A DNA stretch of 64,000 nucleotides from Anaeromyces robustus (lineage: Eukaryota; Neocallimastigomycota; Neocallimastigomycetes; Neocallimastigales; Neocallimastigaceae). The first letter of the stretch is position 1. Each line of letters opens with the position of its first letter. Under the pieces are notes generated by a model, which saw nothing but the letters and a program-made list of their open reading frames with translations, ran no database searches and was not told the origin of the DNA. This document shows, in pieces, positions 27,060 through 46,460 of this stretch. The stretch is taken from the NCBI GenBank assembly GCA_002104895.1, contig MCFG01000115.1:27501-91500 (forward strand), in the 5' to 3' direction. The translations under genes and the position numbers were made by a program.

Positions 27060-28813
27060 TAAGTTTCTATATTAATTTTATTACTTATTATTTTTTACTA
27101 TTTTATATTATTTATTTATTTATTTATTTTATTATTTATAGTTTTTTTCTTTATATTAATTGCTTTATTATTTATTTATTATATTATTTATTTTTAATTT
27201 ATATATTGTCAAATAAAAATATAGGAATTTCTTATAAATCATAGTAAAAAAAAAAATAACTAAATAAAAAAAAAGTAAAATTTGGGAATTTTTATTAAAT
27301 AAAAATTAAAATAATATATATAAATATATTTTAATATATTTAAATATATATATAATATATAAATATATGCAATGAATAAATAAATAATAAATACTAGTAA
27401 ATGTATTAAAAAAAAAAAAAAATAAGTAGATAGAATAATAAAAGAATATTTTTATAATACAAAATAGAATTTTTTTTAAATAAAATAAAAAACATTTAAA
27501 TCTTAAAAAGTTTTAGTTAATAATAAAAAAGAAAGAAGAAAAGAATTTTAGGAAAGATATAAATATTTTACCTTCATTTCTTTCTTTTCTTTTTTTTTAT
27601 ATATATTCTTATTTATTTGTATAGAGACTTTAATAATAAAAATAATAATTAAATATAAGATTATGACTTGACTGAAATAATAAACAATAAATCAATTTAT
27701 AATAAATAATATATAAAGACTGAATTTTTTTATAATCTATATTTCATTATTATTTTTATTATTATCAAGATAAAGTAAATAAAAATTTAAAAGAAAGAAA
27801 GAAAGAAAGCTAAAAGCAAAAGCAAAAACAAAAACTACAAACACAAATAATAACAACAACAACAACAACAACAACAATAATAATAAACGACATAAATTAA
27901 TGAATTAATTTATTTTAATTATAATAAAAAAGGCAAATATATATTTTTCAACTATGAAAAACAGTTAGAATAAACTTTTTTTTTATTTATTTTATACTTT
28001 TTCTTAATATAAAAATATATAATTTAAGCTTATAAAAAAAATAAAAAGAATAAAGAAAATTAAAAAAAAAAAAACTAAAACAAAAAAAAAAATAAAAATA
28101 AAAATAAAAAAATAAAAACAAAAAATCAAAGAAAAAAAATAATAATCATATTAAATTTCAATAAGATAAAATATTAAAAGAAAAGAAATTTAAACAAATC
28201 AAAATAAAAAAATAAATAAATCAACCTATACAACTTAAATATAATAAAAGAAAAAGAATAATTTATATTATTATAATAATAATTCTTTATTCAATTATTG
28301 TATATTAAAGTAATTAAAGGAAAAATTTGAATAAAATAATTTAAGAATTCTATATATAATTTATTTAAATAGTATTTTTTATTTTTTTTTTAAAAAATAA
28401 GACATAAAGCTATCTAAAATAATTAGGTAATAAATAAAATAATATATATATTGTAGATTTTTAATAAATAAATTATTTAATAGATTTATATATATATAAA
28501 TAATATAGTATATAATAGATAATATTAACCTTAAATTGTTATTATATTGTCAATATATTCTTGTTTATATATATATTAGGCAAAAGACATATTTAATTTA
28601 ATTCAATTTAATTTTATAAATTTTATTAAATTAGACTTTTTAAATCACTATCTATCACTATCTTTTTTTTATTTATTAATAGTTTCAATTATTTAATAAT
28701 TACAAAAACCTTTTAAATTATTTTTTTATTAAAATAATAAATATATAAATATAAAAGAATATATTCAATACATATCCATATATAAAAAAAATAAAATTTA
28801 AGAAAAAAGAAAA

Positions 28814-31800
28814 ATGCCAGGTTTTTTAGGACGGAATAGTAAAACAAAAGGTAATAGTTGAAAGAATTTATATTTATTTTATAATTAAAGTACTTTAATA
28901 ATAAAATTTGTTTTAATAGTAGAAATAATAATTATCTATTTACTAATAGATAATTATTATTTAAAATTTTTTTATGATTAAAAAAATTAAAATATTAGAT
29001 TAAAAAATTTAAATAGAATTGATAAAATTGTTATTTAGAAATATTACAAAATTTATTAAATTTATATAAAATATTTATTATTTTTATAAATTATTATATA
29101 TTCAATTAATTATTATTTTATAAATATTAAAAAATAACTTTTTTTTTGTTTTAATTCATAACATATTAATATAGAGGAGAGAAATGATATTGAAAATAAG
29201 CCAAATAATAGTATTAATCAATCAAAAGCTTTTTCCATATCTAACTCTCCTTTAATGAAGCCAGTAGAATTATTATCAGATTCAATTCATCATTTTTCTT
29301 TATCAAGAAATAAAAAGAAAAGAAGAGGTTCATTAAAATCAACTAATACTGAATCCTTATCAGAAGTTGTTTCTAATAAATCAAAAAATCATTCAAATAT
29401 AAGTGATTATGATACTTTACCTAGTGTAAACTCAACACTTATAAATGAAAATTATGGAAGGATATCACAACAAACGGTATATTCTAATTATTCTAAGAAT
29501 GCTCCAGGATCGCCATCACCATATCTTACCCCAAATTTGAAAAATTTAAAAATTGATTCACCTGGTTCACCTTTATCACCACCAGTTTCTTTATCTCCTA
29601 CATCACCTGTAAATAATTATAACACTAATGTCAATAATAGTATGGAAATTGATATTAATGAACAAGTAAGTAATATAATTCAATAATTAAAAAAGAAATA
29701 ATAACTATAGTAATCAATACTTATTATTATTAATATTATAAAATTATAAATTATATGTCTTTATATTTTTTTTTTTTTTTGTTTGTTTTTATTTATATAA
29801 TTATTTATCTTTATGAATTTATATTATTTTTAAACATCTTAATAATGTTCATAAATATTTAAAATTTCATGTATTTGTATTTTAATACATATTTCTTATA
29901 TTTTTTTTTTAAATTTTTTATTTTTAGACAATATCCTACAATTATAGACAATCCATTTCAAATTATTTAGAAAATTGTAAACAAAATTCATTTGAAAAGT
30001 CAGATTTTAATACATCAGATGGTATTTATAAATGGGAAGAAGGTGCTGACAATAGATCTATTGAATATATATTATCACTTCTTCTTAACTATCGTTTCTC
30101 ATTAGAATGGGAAAATGAAAAGAGAAAAATTCAACAAGCAAAAGAAAATAAACAGAGTTTAATTAATGATGGTACTTCTATTAAAGTAAACTTTAAAATT
30201 ATGGAAGCAAAAGATTTAGTTTGTAAAGAAAAAACACTTAGAAGTACATATTGTGAATTAATTTATGATAATGAAACTTATCAAACCCAAGTAGTTCCAA
30301 ATACAAATTCCCCTCTTTTTAATCAACATATATCCCTTGAAATTACTGATATATCGAAGAATGTTACTATTAATTTATATGATTCAAAAAAGAGTTCTAA
30401 ATCTTTTTGGAAAAGTAGTAGTGGTGCTCAACAACCAGGTGGTGCTGATTCTACCTTTTTAGGAACTGTAAATATTAATCTTGGTGTAATTATATCTTCA
30501 TTAGTTAATGTTGGTTATATTAGTAAATGGTATGATTTAGGTCAAAGTCAAGATAAGAAAAAGAAATGGGTTGGTGGTAAGATTAAGATTGAAATTGATA
30601 TGATAGAAGAAGAAAAACAAGAAGGTAAAGAAGGTGAAATACAACCATCTCAAGGTCTTGCATATGAATATGAACAAGTACAACTTCACTTCTTAAGAAG
30701 TAAATTATCTTATAAACGCCTTTATTATTACCTTTTAAAAGCTTGTTATACCTATGAGAAAGATTATTTAGAGAAAGTGGTATTGAAGAATCATAGTAAA
30801 AAATATCAAGTAGAAAAAGAACATGATGAGGATACCCATGCTCTTTCTTCTGTTTTCCTATCACAAGACGGTGAAACTGTATTAAATGTTTTTCAAAAAC
30901 TTTGGGTTATTGGTGATGCTGAGGCCACCTTATTAAGATTGGAAGTAATTTATAATCTCTATCGTGAGAATGTTGTCTCTATTTCAAATTTATTGACAAT
31001 GTATGATATTATTTATAATAGTCTTAAGGAACCTCAATGGTTACCAACTTATGAGCGTCCTCATTTCATTGACCTTTTAGATGATATGCATTCTTATGAA
31101 AAGACTCAAGTTTGTTATTATCGTGATTTCTTCCATAATAATGAACCAAAAGGTGCTCTTCAAATTGCTATTTTATTATGGCGTATGATCAGTAAAAATA
31201 AAATTTATAGACAGGCAAAAGATAATTTACCAGAAACCTTTAGACAGGAAATTCGTTCTGAATTAAAAACTTGTGCTTATAAAAGATACGACTTATTAAA
31301 ATCTAAAAGTACACCATTCCAAGAATCAGCTGAATGTGAATTAACTAGTTTTATCAATTTAATTAATCTTATTATTAATGATTTAGAAGATAATGAAAAA
31401 TATTATAAAAAGGCATTTTCAAGAGAAGCTAATATTACAAAATTGACAGGAAAAGTTTATATTGAAAAATTTTTAAATGAATTTACTAGTATTAAAAAAT
31501 ATCTTCAAGGTAAAAAAAAAAAAAAAAAAAAAAAAAAATTATTTATATTTTTATAATTATAATTATAATTATAATATAATATAATATAATATAATATAAT
31601 ATAATATAATATAATATAATATAATATAATATAATATAATATAATATAATATAATATAATATAATACAATATAATATATTAAATAAAATCTATTTTTATA
31701 TTTTATTATTTATTTTTATTTTTATTTATTTATTTTTTTTTTTTTTTTTTTTTTTATAATTTAGCACCAGAAGCATTACAATATAGTGATGTAGCATTTA

Positions 31801-33975
31801 ACCTTTTTAATGAACTTCTTCATTTAGAGGATTATTATAATAAAACTATACCATCTTTAAAAAATATTTTTATTAATAGATCAAGTGAAACTTTAGGTAA
31901 TGAATCAGTTATTGAATCATACTTCTATCCATTCATACAAAAATGGTTAAATGATTTGGATAAAAAAACTACTGAATGGGTAAAGAAATCTATTGCTGAA
32001 GATGATTATCAAAATGATACTACATATAATATTCCACATTCATCATCAATTGTTAAACTTTTCGATATGGTTTATAATGAACTTAACTTTATTAAAGATT
32101 TAAGATGGAATAATCATATCCAATATCAAAGTTTCTTATTAACATTTTCAAAAACTATTAATAAAGTTATTGATCAATATTGTGAATTGATTAAAGAAGG
32201 TGAAATTAAGACTTCATCAAAAGAATCCAAATCTGACAATCAAGTTTATATTGTTTCTAATGAGTCATGTACTAAACTTTGTAATATTGAAGTTGCACAA
32301 TTAAAATTAGCAGATATTTATAGAGAAATTAATGAATTAATTACTGAAAACTATATAACAGATGAAGAATCATTAGAAGATATTAATAATCCAGTTGTTT
32401 CAGGTATTTTCTTATTACAAATATTATGTGGTGAAAATCTTACACCATGTAATAATGATGGTTTCAGTAATCCATATGTTGTTATTCGTATACCAGTAAA
32501 TTTAAATAACTTGGATAACAATGGTAATGGAACAGGTGAAAATGGTAATAATAATGGTAATGATACTAATAATGGTAATAACAATGATAAAGGTCATGAA
32601 AATGCTGAAGGTGGTGAATATATGACTACAGATGATCTTTTAAATGGTGAAACACATTTAGATGAAGAAAAGAATAATGAAATTATTATTAGTACAGACT
32701 TTAATAGAGGACGTTTAGTAGCTAAATCTAGTGTAGTTCATGATTCATTAAATCCAATTTGGGATGAAACATTCCAAGTTAGTATATGTCCAACAACTTC
32801 ACTTGATATTAAAGTTTATAATAAAAATTCTAATTTCTTAATGGAAAATCAAATATGTGGTACAGGTACCATTAATTTATCCTCTGTTTATAATAACCAT
32901 CAAACTCATGATGTGTGGGTTGAACTTGAGCCACAAGGTCGTGTTTTAGTTCGTTTAACAAAGATGGGTAATTCTGAAAACTTAGAATTCCATTTAAAAC
33001 AAGCTACTCATCATTTAAAACGTTGTAGAGATGACTTTGTTCGTGCTATAGTAAACCGTATGGTACCATACATGAGAATTGTTCTTTATAAAATGATAAA
33101 AGATCAAGAAGCTACTCAAACTGTAAGTAGTTCTCTCAGTAAAAACTTTTTCAATATTAAAAGACAATACTCTATTGGTGGTGGAAGTAATAATCAAAAT
33201 AATCAAACTAATTCACCAGAATTGAAAAAACAAAATCCAAATACAAGAAATGATCAATATGCTGATTTATATAAACCATTTTATTCTGAAGCTGAATTAA
33301 AAGAAATGGTAACTCCTACAGGTCATAATGTTTTAGATCCAATTTCAATGTTAGAATGTGAAACATCATTAGCTCCATTAACAAGATATTTAAATAGAAA
33401 TCTTCAAACATTGTGTCTTGGTCTTTCACCAAAAATGGCTAAGATTGTCATTACTAAAATTTGGTGTGAAGTTTTAATTATTATTGAAAATATTATGATA
33501 CCACAACTTTTTGGACCAATAGAAAAAGATAGAAAAATGTTAAATCCAAGACAATTAGCTGTTATTGATAATGCTTTTAAGGTAAATAAATAAATAAATA
33601 TATATATATATATATATAATTTAATAATTTAAAAAAAAAAGAAAAAAATTTTTTTTTATTCTTTATAAATTAATATATTTATTAATTTTTTATTATATAT
33701 AATAGATTTTATATTCATTTTTCCATGCTGATGGACAAGGTATGGGTCTTTCTACTGATTTATTAGAACATGGATCTAAATATAAGGGTATTATTCACTT
33801 ATTAACTATATATGGTAGACCACCAATTAATATTCAAAAAGAATATGAAATTTTCCCAGATAGAGAATATTTATTAAAGATTATACGTTTACACGCTCAT
33901 TTATCAACTAACCCTGTTATTAAAGCAAAATTAACAAAATGGCTTGAACAATCTATTCGTTTACAAAGAATTTAG
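28814..33975 (+). CDS. Munc13/Ync13-like protein (C2-MUN with embedded C2)
   Basis: The family primes or tethers secretory vesicles at the plasma membrane; fungal members act in exocytosis, growth and septation. Exons: 28814-28850, 29175-29665, 29928-31509, 31765-33581 and 33706-33975; in phase, giving 1398 residues. It starts MPGFLGRNSKTK. Residues up to about 175 are Ser/Pro-rich and likely phosphorylated. A first C2 domain lies at about 263-400 (VNFKIMEAKDLVCKEK, FLGTVNINLG). The MHD1 half of the MUN region lies at about 415-900. A second C2 lies at about 915-1075 (GIFLLQILCGENLTPCNNDG, DSLNPIWDETFQV) with an Asn/Gly-rich insert near residue 960. MHD2 follows at about 1090-1398. A C2 between MHD1 and MHD2 is the fungal-type layout. 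Several usual Ca2+-binding aspartates are missing or replaced (for example VYNKNS), so Ca2+ dependence is doubtful. Intron 3 contains a (TATAA)n array. Confidence 0.9.
31570..31670 (+). repeat. (TATAA)n array inside intron 3 of the Munc13-like gene
   Basis: About 20 pentanucleotide copies preceded by an A-run and followed by a T-run. The array makes up much of the 255-nt intron. Confidence 0.95.
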
Positions 33976-36141
33976 ATATATATTATATATAGATAGATAA
34001 TTATTTATAATAAAAAAAAAAAATTAAAAAATCTCTAATAAAAATAAAACAAATAAATAAATAAAAAAAAAAAATTAGAATAAACATTATAATTCAATAA
34101 TTATAATAATAAAGTAAAAACATAAACACACACACACAAAAAAAAAATAAAATAAAAAAAATAAAATAAAAACAATAACAAAAACAAAAGAATAATAAAG
34201 CAACAAAACAAAAATAAAAATCAAATATTTATATATAAATCATATTCAGCCTAATAATATTTTATCAACATAATAATAATAATAATAATAATAATATAAT
34301 AAAAAAAAAAAAAAAAAAAAAAAAAAAATAGTTAAGTTATATAATTAATGCTTTTTTTTTTTTTCTTTTTTAAATTATAAGAAATATATTATATATATTT
34401 AATAATAAGCACAGAAAAAAAAATATATTTTTATAATAAATTATATATTTTTTACTTTTTTTTTCTTTTTTTTTTTTAAGACAGAATTAAAATATTATTA
34501 TTATTAATTAAAAAAAAAAATTTTTTTTTTTTTGAAAAAAATTTAGCTATTAACAATAATTTTTTCTTTAAAATATAATCATGTCAGTTTTTTAATTTAA
34601 TATTTAAAATCATTATAAAAATAAAATATAATAAAAATTAAATTGAAATAAATAAAATTTTCATATATTATAACATAATCATTCTCATCCTATTTTTTTT
34701 TTTTTTTTATTTTTATTTTTTTTTCTTTTTTTTTTTTTAAAAAAAATATTTAAATAAATTTATTATTTCAATACGCATTTAAATTAATATTATACACTCT
34801 CTATGTACTTCATAAATATATATATATATTTTTTTATTATAAATAAATAAAATTGTTTAAGAGTATATTAATAACTATTTCTTACAGATTCTTTTTCTGT
34901 TATTAATTCTTTAATTTTTTTTTTTCTTTTGAAAATGAAAACAGTATCAATTAAAATAAAACTGTTAAAAATTATTATAAGTACAATATAATATTTTAAA
35001 AAATTATATATTAAAAAATAAACAAATAAATATTATAATCAGTTAAATATAATCCTACTAACTCTTAATCAGACAATTCAAATAATAATAAGAAAAGTAG
35101 AAAGAAAGAAAAAAAAATAATAAAGAAATAAAATAGTAATAATAGCAACATTAATAATAATATTCTATTAACTACTGATCATAAAATATATATATATATA
35201 TATATTTTTTAAAAAAAATTATATTTTATTTATATTAATAAAAAAATAAAATATGTTAGGTTTTTTTTTTTCTTTTATTATTTATAATTAAAATACTAGC
35301 TTTTTTTAAGCTAGTATCAATATGAAAGAAAAAATTTTTTTTTGTTTAATTTTTATTTTAATTATATTATTATTATTTGATATATATTTTATTCATTTAT
35401 TTAATTGTATTTTCATTATATAAATATATAATTATTAATTATTTTATATATATATATATATATTATTTTTTCTATAAATATTTTATTATATAAAAAAGAA
35501 AATGCTATTATTATTATTATTATTATTAATATAAAGTAGAACATATATTTTTTGTTTTATGTTACTTTTTTTTTTTTAATTTTTTTTTTAATTGTATCTG
35601 TTAAAAATATTTATTATAAATTATTAAAATTCTTTTTAATATATATTACTTTAAATCTAGATATATATATTAAGAACCTTTTAAATTTATTATTATTTTT
35701 ATTATTCTTTTTTCTTTTTCTTTATATATATATTTGTAATTTAAGGATGTATTCATAAACATCATTAAATTTTCATTTATTATTATACTTAAATATATAT
35801 ATATATATATTAGTTCTTGTTATTTATTTATTATTATTTATTTGTTTATTTTTATTTTAATTTTATTTTATTTTATTTTTTTTTTTTTATATTTTTGATA
35901 TTTATTTTTTTTATTTATTTGTTTGTTTGTTCATTTGTATATAATATTTTTTTTTAATATCTATTTATTTTTGTAATTCTTTTATTTTAATTGTAATTTT
36001 ATTTCTTTTTTTTTTAATTTATTTTTATTATTATCTCTTCTATTATTACTATTATTACTACTACTACTACTACTATTATTAATTATAACGGTAATTTTTT
36101 ATATTTTTATAATATATTTTTATTTTAGTTTTTTTATTTTT
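33976..36141. other. Convergent intergenic region
   Basis: It lies between the 3' ends of the Munc13-like and Laa2-like genes. AT-rich with many A/T homopolymers and ATT tracts. One perfect hairpin (ATACTAGCTT at 35293-35302, complement at 35308-35317, five-T loop) stands out. No gene was seen. Confidence 0.6.
35293..35317. repeat. Perfect 10-bp hairpin with T-loop
   Basis: ATACTAGCTT, five T residues, AAGCTAGTAT. Its GC content is higher than the surroundings. It could be a transcript-end structure or a mobile-element remnant. Confidence 0.7.
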
Positions 36142-42099
<5,958 letters not shown>

Positions 42100-42753
42100 T
42101 GTTAGTATATAAAAAAAATACTTTTATAATTATATATTAATATTTTCTCGTTTAATAAAAAATTATATTATATTAGTATTTTACAATCACATCAGTAAAT
42201 ATTTCGTAATTAAATTATAGATATTTTAAAATGTATTAAGGATAATTTTTTAAAATAATTATTAATTATTTATTTTGTTTTTAATTTTTTATATTTCATA
42301 TTATTTATATAGGATTAATACATACAATAAATACATAATATTTAATATTTATTAATATATTATTATATTATTATATATAAATATTTAATATTAAAAAATT
42401 AATTACATATTTATAACAATTAAAAGATTTAAATATATAATATATATGATATGATAATTACTAGTATAAATATTATAATAATATTAATTATTTACTATTT
42501 ATTAGTATGAATAAGATAATAATAATTCTCTATCCAGTAAAGAATAAAGCAAATAATAAAATCTTTTAATATAGCAATTAAAAGGTTTAAAATTATATAT
42601 TATAAATGATAATTACTTTTTTGTTGTACTTTACTATGTAAAATATGTAGTTATTATTTATTATTATTTATTATTATTACTATTATTATTATTATTTATT
42701 ATTATTTATTATTATTTATTATTATTTATTATTATTTATTATTATTATTCATT

Positions 42754-42795
<42 letters not shown>

Positions 42796-42799
42796 TTTA

Positions 42800-42841
<42 letters not shown>

Positions 42842-42843
42842 GT

Positions 42844-42914
<71 letters not shown>

Positions 42915-43227
42915 TTATTTATTATGATGTTATTAAATACTAAATAACATAAATAATAATAAGTAAATAAATAAATAACTAAATAAACAAATAAATAATA
43001 AATGATTATTATTATATTATGTATAATAAATATGGTTATAAAAATAAATTAATATTATAATTTTATTTTATATAATTAATAATATGTACATTAGTAATAT
43101 AATGTATAATATTCTATATTATTTATATATTATTGGTTTTTCTTAACCAATCATATTTAATTTAATATGTATATAAATGGAAATTATATTAGGTTCCAAA
43201 ATTTTTTTTTTCTTTTTATTAATTTTT
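42100..43227. other. Intergenic region upstream of the Laa2-like gene and RNase MRP RNA
   Basis: It contains a diverged direct repeat (caattaaaagatttaaa near 42418 and caattaaaaggtttaaaa near 42573) and a compound ATT/ATTT array at 42655-42915. A small inverted repeat (ATTGGTT...AACCAAT near 43131-43150) and a TATA-like tatataaatgg (about 43168) lie upstream of the RNA gene. The TATA-like site may belong to the RNA promoter, but the spacing is longer than the usual 25-30 nt. Confidence 0.5.
42655..42915. repeat. Compound (ATT)n / (ATTT)n array
   Basis: ATTATTT-type units give way to pure ATTT at about 42818-42915. Confidence 0.9.
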
Positions 43228-43627
43228 GAAACACCTCAAAGAATCGCGAACGAAGCGAAACATACTAAAAGTGAGCTAATTTTTGTAAATTAGTTAGACT
43301 TTTTAAAGATTATCTTTTTTTTATTTTATAAAAGAAAGATAGGTGCTTTGGGGAAAGTCCTCGGATACTAAGGCAGAAAGTGTCGCCTTTAGTATAGGGT
43401 CATATTAAAGTTCAATAATCCTGCGAAGAATTTTAATCTTTGATTAAAATTATAGCTATATGGGTAGATGAATATTTAATATTGATCATCATAGCAAAGT
43501 TATGCGATTGTATCAAATCATTATTTATTATAGGAGAAATTGTGAGACTCGTATATACTGTATACTTGTCTCTGTTCGAATATAATACTGATATAACACA
43601 ACGAGGCTTACTCTTGAGATGTTTCCC
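43228..43627 (+). ncRNA. RNase MRP RNA
   Basis: The catalytic-core RNA of RNase MRP, which processes pre-rRNA at site A3 and some mRNAs. The 5' conserved region is GGGGAAAGTCCTCGGA (43350-43365), followed by GGCAGAAAGTGTCGCC. Both align with the corresponding block of vertebrate MRP RNA (GGGGAAAGUCC, CGGA, then GGCAGAGAGUG), including the MRP-type purine-rich GARAG-like motif. The 3' conserved region AACACAACGAGGCTTACTCT (43595-43614) matches the ACACGGGGCUCAUUCUC block. The two ends pair: GAAACACCTCAA (43228-43239) with TTGAGATGTTTC (43614-43625), 11 of 12 pairs, forming P1. A T10 terminator follows at once. The exact 5' end is uncertain by tens of bases. RNase P RNA is the alternative; the CR-I context favours MRP. 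A 69-codon frame inside is incidental. Confidence 0.86.
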
Positions 43628-43637
43628 TTTTTTTTTT
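43628..43637 (+). terminator. Pol III-type T10 terminator
   Basis: Ten T residues begin two bases after the closing P1 helix of the RNase MRP RNA. Confidence 0.75.
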
Positions 43638-44642
43638 AATAAAAATTAATGAAAAAATTTTAAAATTTTCAGATTTTTTTTTTAATTATTTTTTTTTTTT
43701 AATCTCTTTTATTATTTAATATATATTAGTTTTTTTAAAAAAATTATAAAGATATATATATCAATTAAAATGATAAAAAAGAATGAAAAATTTGGATTAA
43801 GAAAAATATATATACAATAGTTTTTTTTTTTTTTTTTTTACTTGTTATATTTTTTTATTTATTTAAATTGTATTTTTCTTATTTATTTAAATGAATAATC
43901 AATATATAAATAAATATATATATGTATGTAAATGAATAATTAACGATAATAAATAAATAACAATAAATTAAATTTATATTTAAATTAAATTAATTATTTT
44001 AAATAAATTAATTTAATAATAGGTTGAATAGTATTAAAGAAATAAGTAATAAATAATAAATAATAAATAATAAATAATAATATAATGAAATGATTTATAT
44101 ATTATTTTTTTATAATAAACTATTTGGATTAATATTTATTTATTTTATTTTATTTTACTTTATTTTACTTTATGTTATTTTATCGTTATTTTCTTTTCTT
44201 TTTTTTTTTTCCTTTTTTTTTTCTTTTTTTTTACATTGTTATGAAAAGAATATTAAAAAATTATGTATTTTTGTATTTTAAAATAATACTTAATAATAAT
44301 TAAAGGAAAAATAAATAATTAATTAAATTAATAATAATAAATTTTATTTTATTTAATTTTTATTTCTATTTTTATATTTATTATTTTTAAACTTAATTAT
44401 TTATTATTTATTATACTATTATACTATTATATAATTTCATATTTTTTTGTGTTACATTTTTTTAACTTTATATATAAATAAAATTTAAAATAATAAATAT
44501 TGTATAAAATAAAAAAAGCTTTTAAAATATTTATAAAAAAAAAAAAAAAAAAAAAAAAGAAAATATGATAAATTGATGATAAAAAGCAATTAAATTAATT
44601 AATATATTATATATAGTTAATAGAATATATTTAAATAAAAAA
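43638..44642. other. Intergenic region upstream of the small secreted protein gene
   Basis: AT-rich, with an (AAT-AAAT)n tract near 44040-44080, TTTTA/TTTTAC tracts near 44145-44180 and a 24-A run near 44537-44560. No gene was seen; it should hold the promoter of the next gene. Confidence 0.55.
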
Positions 44643-45116
44643 ATGAATTTTTTTTCCTTTTATTTAATCTTGTTCATATTATTCACTTTTAATTGGCATA
44701 CTGTTACTGCTTATTATAATTACCTTGAAAATGTTGAATTACCAAAAAATTTAGATTTAAATGTATATCAAGAATGTTGGTTATTTGATAAAGATATAAA
44801 AATTGATAATATGAAATATAATTATAAAAAGAATGTAATCCTTGGAGATGGTAAATGGAACAGCAAATGGAAGACTTATGACCAAGGTAGTTTATATGTG
44901 TATTTTAAAAATACAACAATTCCATGTGAATTCGCTAAAGACAAAATTAAAAGTGTTAAATTATATGAAAATAACAAACCAGCTAAAAGAGTTTGTGTAT
45001 TAAATGGATGCATAACCAGTAAATGTGAAAATAAAAATAATATATCTTTTGAAATGGAAACAGAAAGTGGATGTAAATTCAAACAAGATGTTATAAAAAT
45101 ATTATTCCATTATTAA
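44643..45116 (+). CDS. Small secreted six-cysteine protein, unknown function
   Basis: A single-exon gene of 157 residues. It starts with a strong signal peptide (MNFFSFYLILFILFTFNWH, cleavage probably near TVTA). The mature part has six cysteines (ECWLFD, PCEF, VCVLNGC, SKCEN and GCKF), consistent with three disulfides. It also has an N-glycosylation site (NTT) and many aromatic and lysine residues (KWNSKWKTY). I recognise no family. It does not have the CxxxC-rich spacing of a dockerin, a common secreted module in anaerobic fungi. The start is well placed after an A-rich leader. Candidate extracellular or ER-lumen protein. Confidence 0.68.
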   Translation: MNFFSFYLILFILFTFNWHTVTAYYNYLENVELPKNLDLNVYQECWLFDKDIKIDNMKYNYKKNVILGDGKWNSKWKTYDQGSLYVYFKNTTIPCEFAKDKIKSVKLYENNKPAKRVCVLNGCITSKCENKNNISFEMETESGCKFKQDVIKILFHY

Positions 45117-46426
45117 AGTACATAAATAATATAGAAAAGAATTATAAAAAAAAAAAAAAAAAATAATAATAATAATAATAATAATAATTACAATAAAATA
45201 ATTATAATAAAATAAAATAAAATAAAATAAATTATAAAATAAAATAAAGTAAAATAAAATTGATAAAAGGAAACAATTCTAAAAAAACAAAAAAGAATAT
45301 AAGCATAAATTTTAATAAATTATATTAATAGAATTAGAATAACATACTTTATTATTATTGTTGTTAATAAATAATTATAATAGTAATAATAATAATAAGG
45401 GAAATAAACAATAAATACAATAATGAACAATGTATTAAAAAAAGGAATAATTAAAACAAAAAAAAAATAAATAAATAAATTAATAAAGGAATAAAAGGAA
45501 TAAAAAAAATTAAATTATATATATATATATTTTAATATTAACATTTTTAAATAATTAAAATAATTGAATAATTTTCGATTTAATTATATTAACTTCAATA
45601 AAATTAAAATAAATTTTATATTAAATATAACAAATATGATAGATTTTAATAAATCTAATTATTAAACTTCATTTAAAGATGTTAATTTATATTATTTTAC
45701 TATTGTTTTCCTAAAAAATAATTATCGTTTTAAATTATACATAATTATTTTTTTCCTTATTCAATAATTCTAATATGAAACTGTTATTATGTTCCAATTT
45801 TTTTATTTAAGAAATTTTTATATTTAATTGTAATTTTTATATAATTTTACAATTCTTTACAATTATATAAACTTAGAACGATAAAATAATATATATGTAA
45901 AATATTATTATTTTACTATTTTTATTTTAGAATTTACTTAGTATTTTTATATAACTTTTCTTTTTCAACTAAAAAAAAGTAAATACTTTATAGAGTTAAT
46001 GATAATGCTATTATAACTGCCAAATTAGCGATATATTTGTCTTTATTTTTTTTTTATTTTTATTTTATTTTATTTTTTTTAATCAATGATAGGATTGATA
46101 ATAAAATTATTTAATCTTGGAGTTAGCAATATAAAAACACAGTTGTATATAATTTCTATCAAATTATAATACAGATAAATTAATGAAAAAATTGCATTAT
46201 AATAAAAATCAAAATAAGTATCATAGAATAATAGTGATAATAGTGGTGAATATTGAGAATAGGAATAATAAAATAATAATAATAATTATAATAGATATAT
46301 ATAATAATAAATCTGTATAAGTCTTATATCGACATATGGATTAAGGTAAAATCGGTCTATTCGATATCTATTTACTTGATATTTTTTTGAATAATACATG
46401 TTTTCTTTAGTTATTTTATTTTATTT

Positions 46427-46460
<34 letters not shown>

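Larger units (their letters stand above)
21411..28813. other. 7.4-kb gene desert
   Basis: Upstream DNA of both the giant gene (minus) and the Munc13-like gene (plus). No frame with protein-like composition was seen. It holds (ATT)n arrays (22632-22850), direct repeats (23858-23960 and 24055-24190), a 36-bp minisatellite (26446-26560), perfect inverted repeats (22133-22172, 26386-26429 and 27020-27059) and a small GC-elevated patch (about 24845-24950). Unspliced promoters and small RNAs could be hidden here. Confidence 0.55.

Noticed and set aside
43440-43649. 69-codon frame starting MIKIIAIWVDEY
   Set aside because: It lies wholly within the RNase MRP RNA and overlaps its conserved 3' block and P1 strand.
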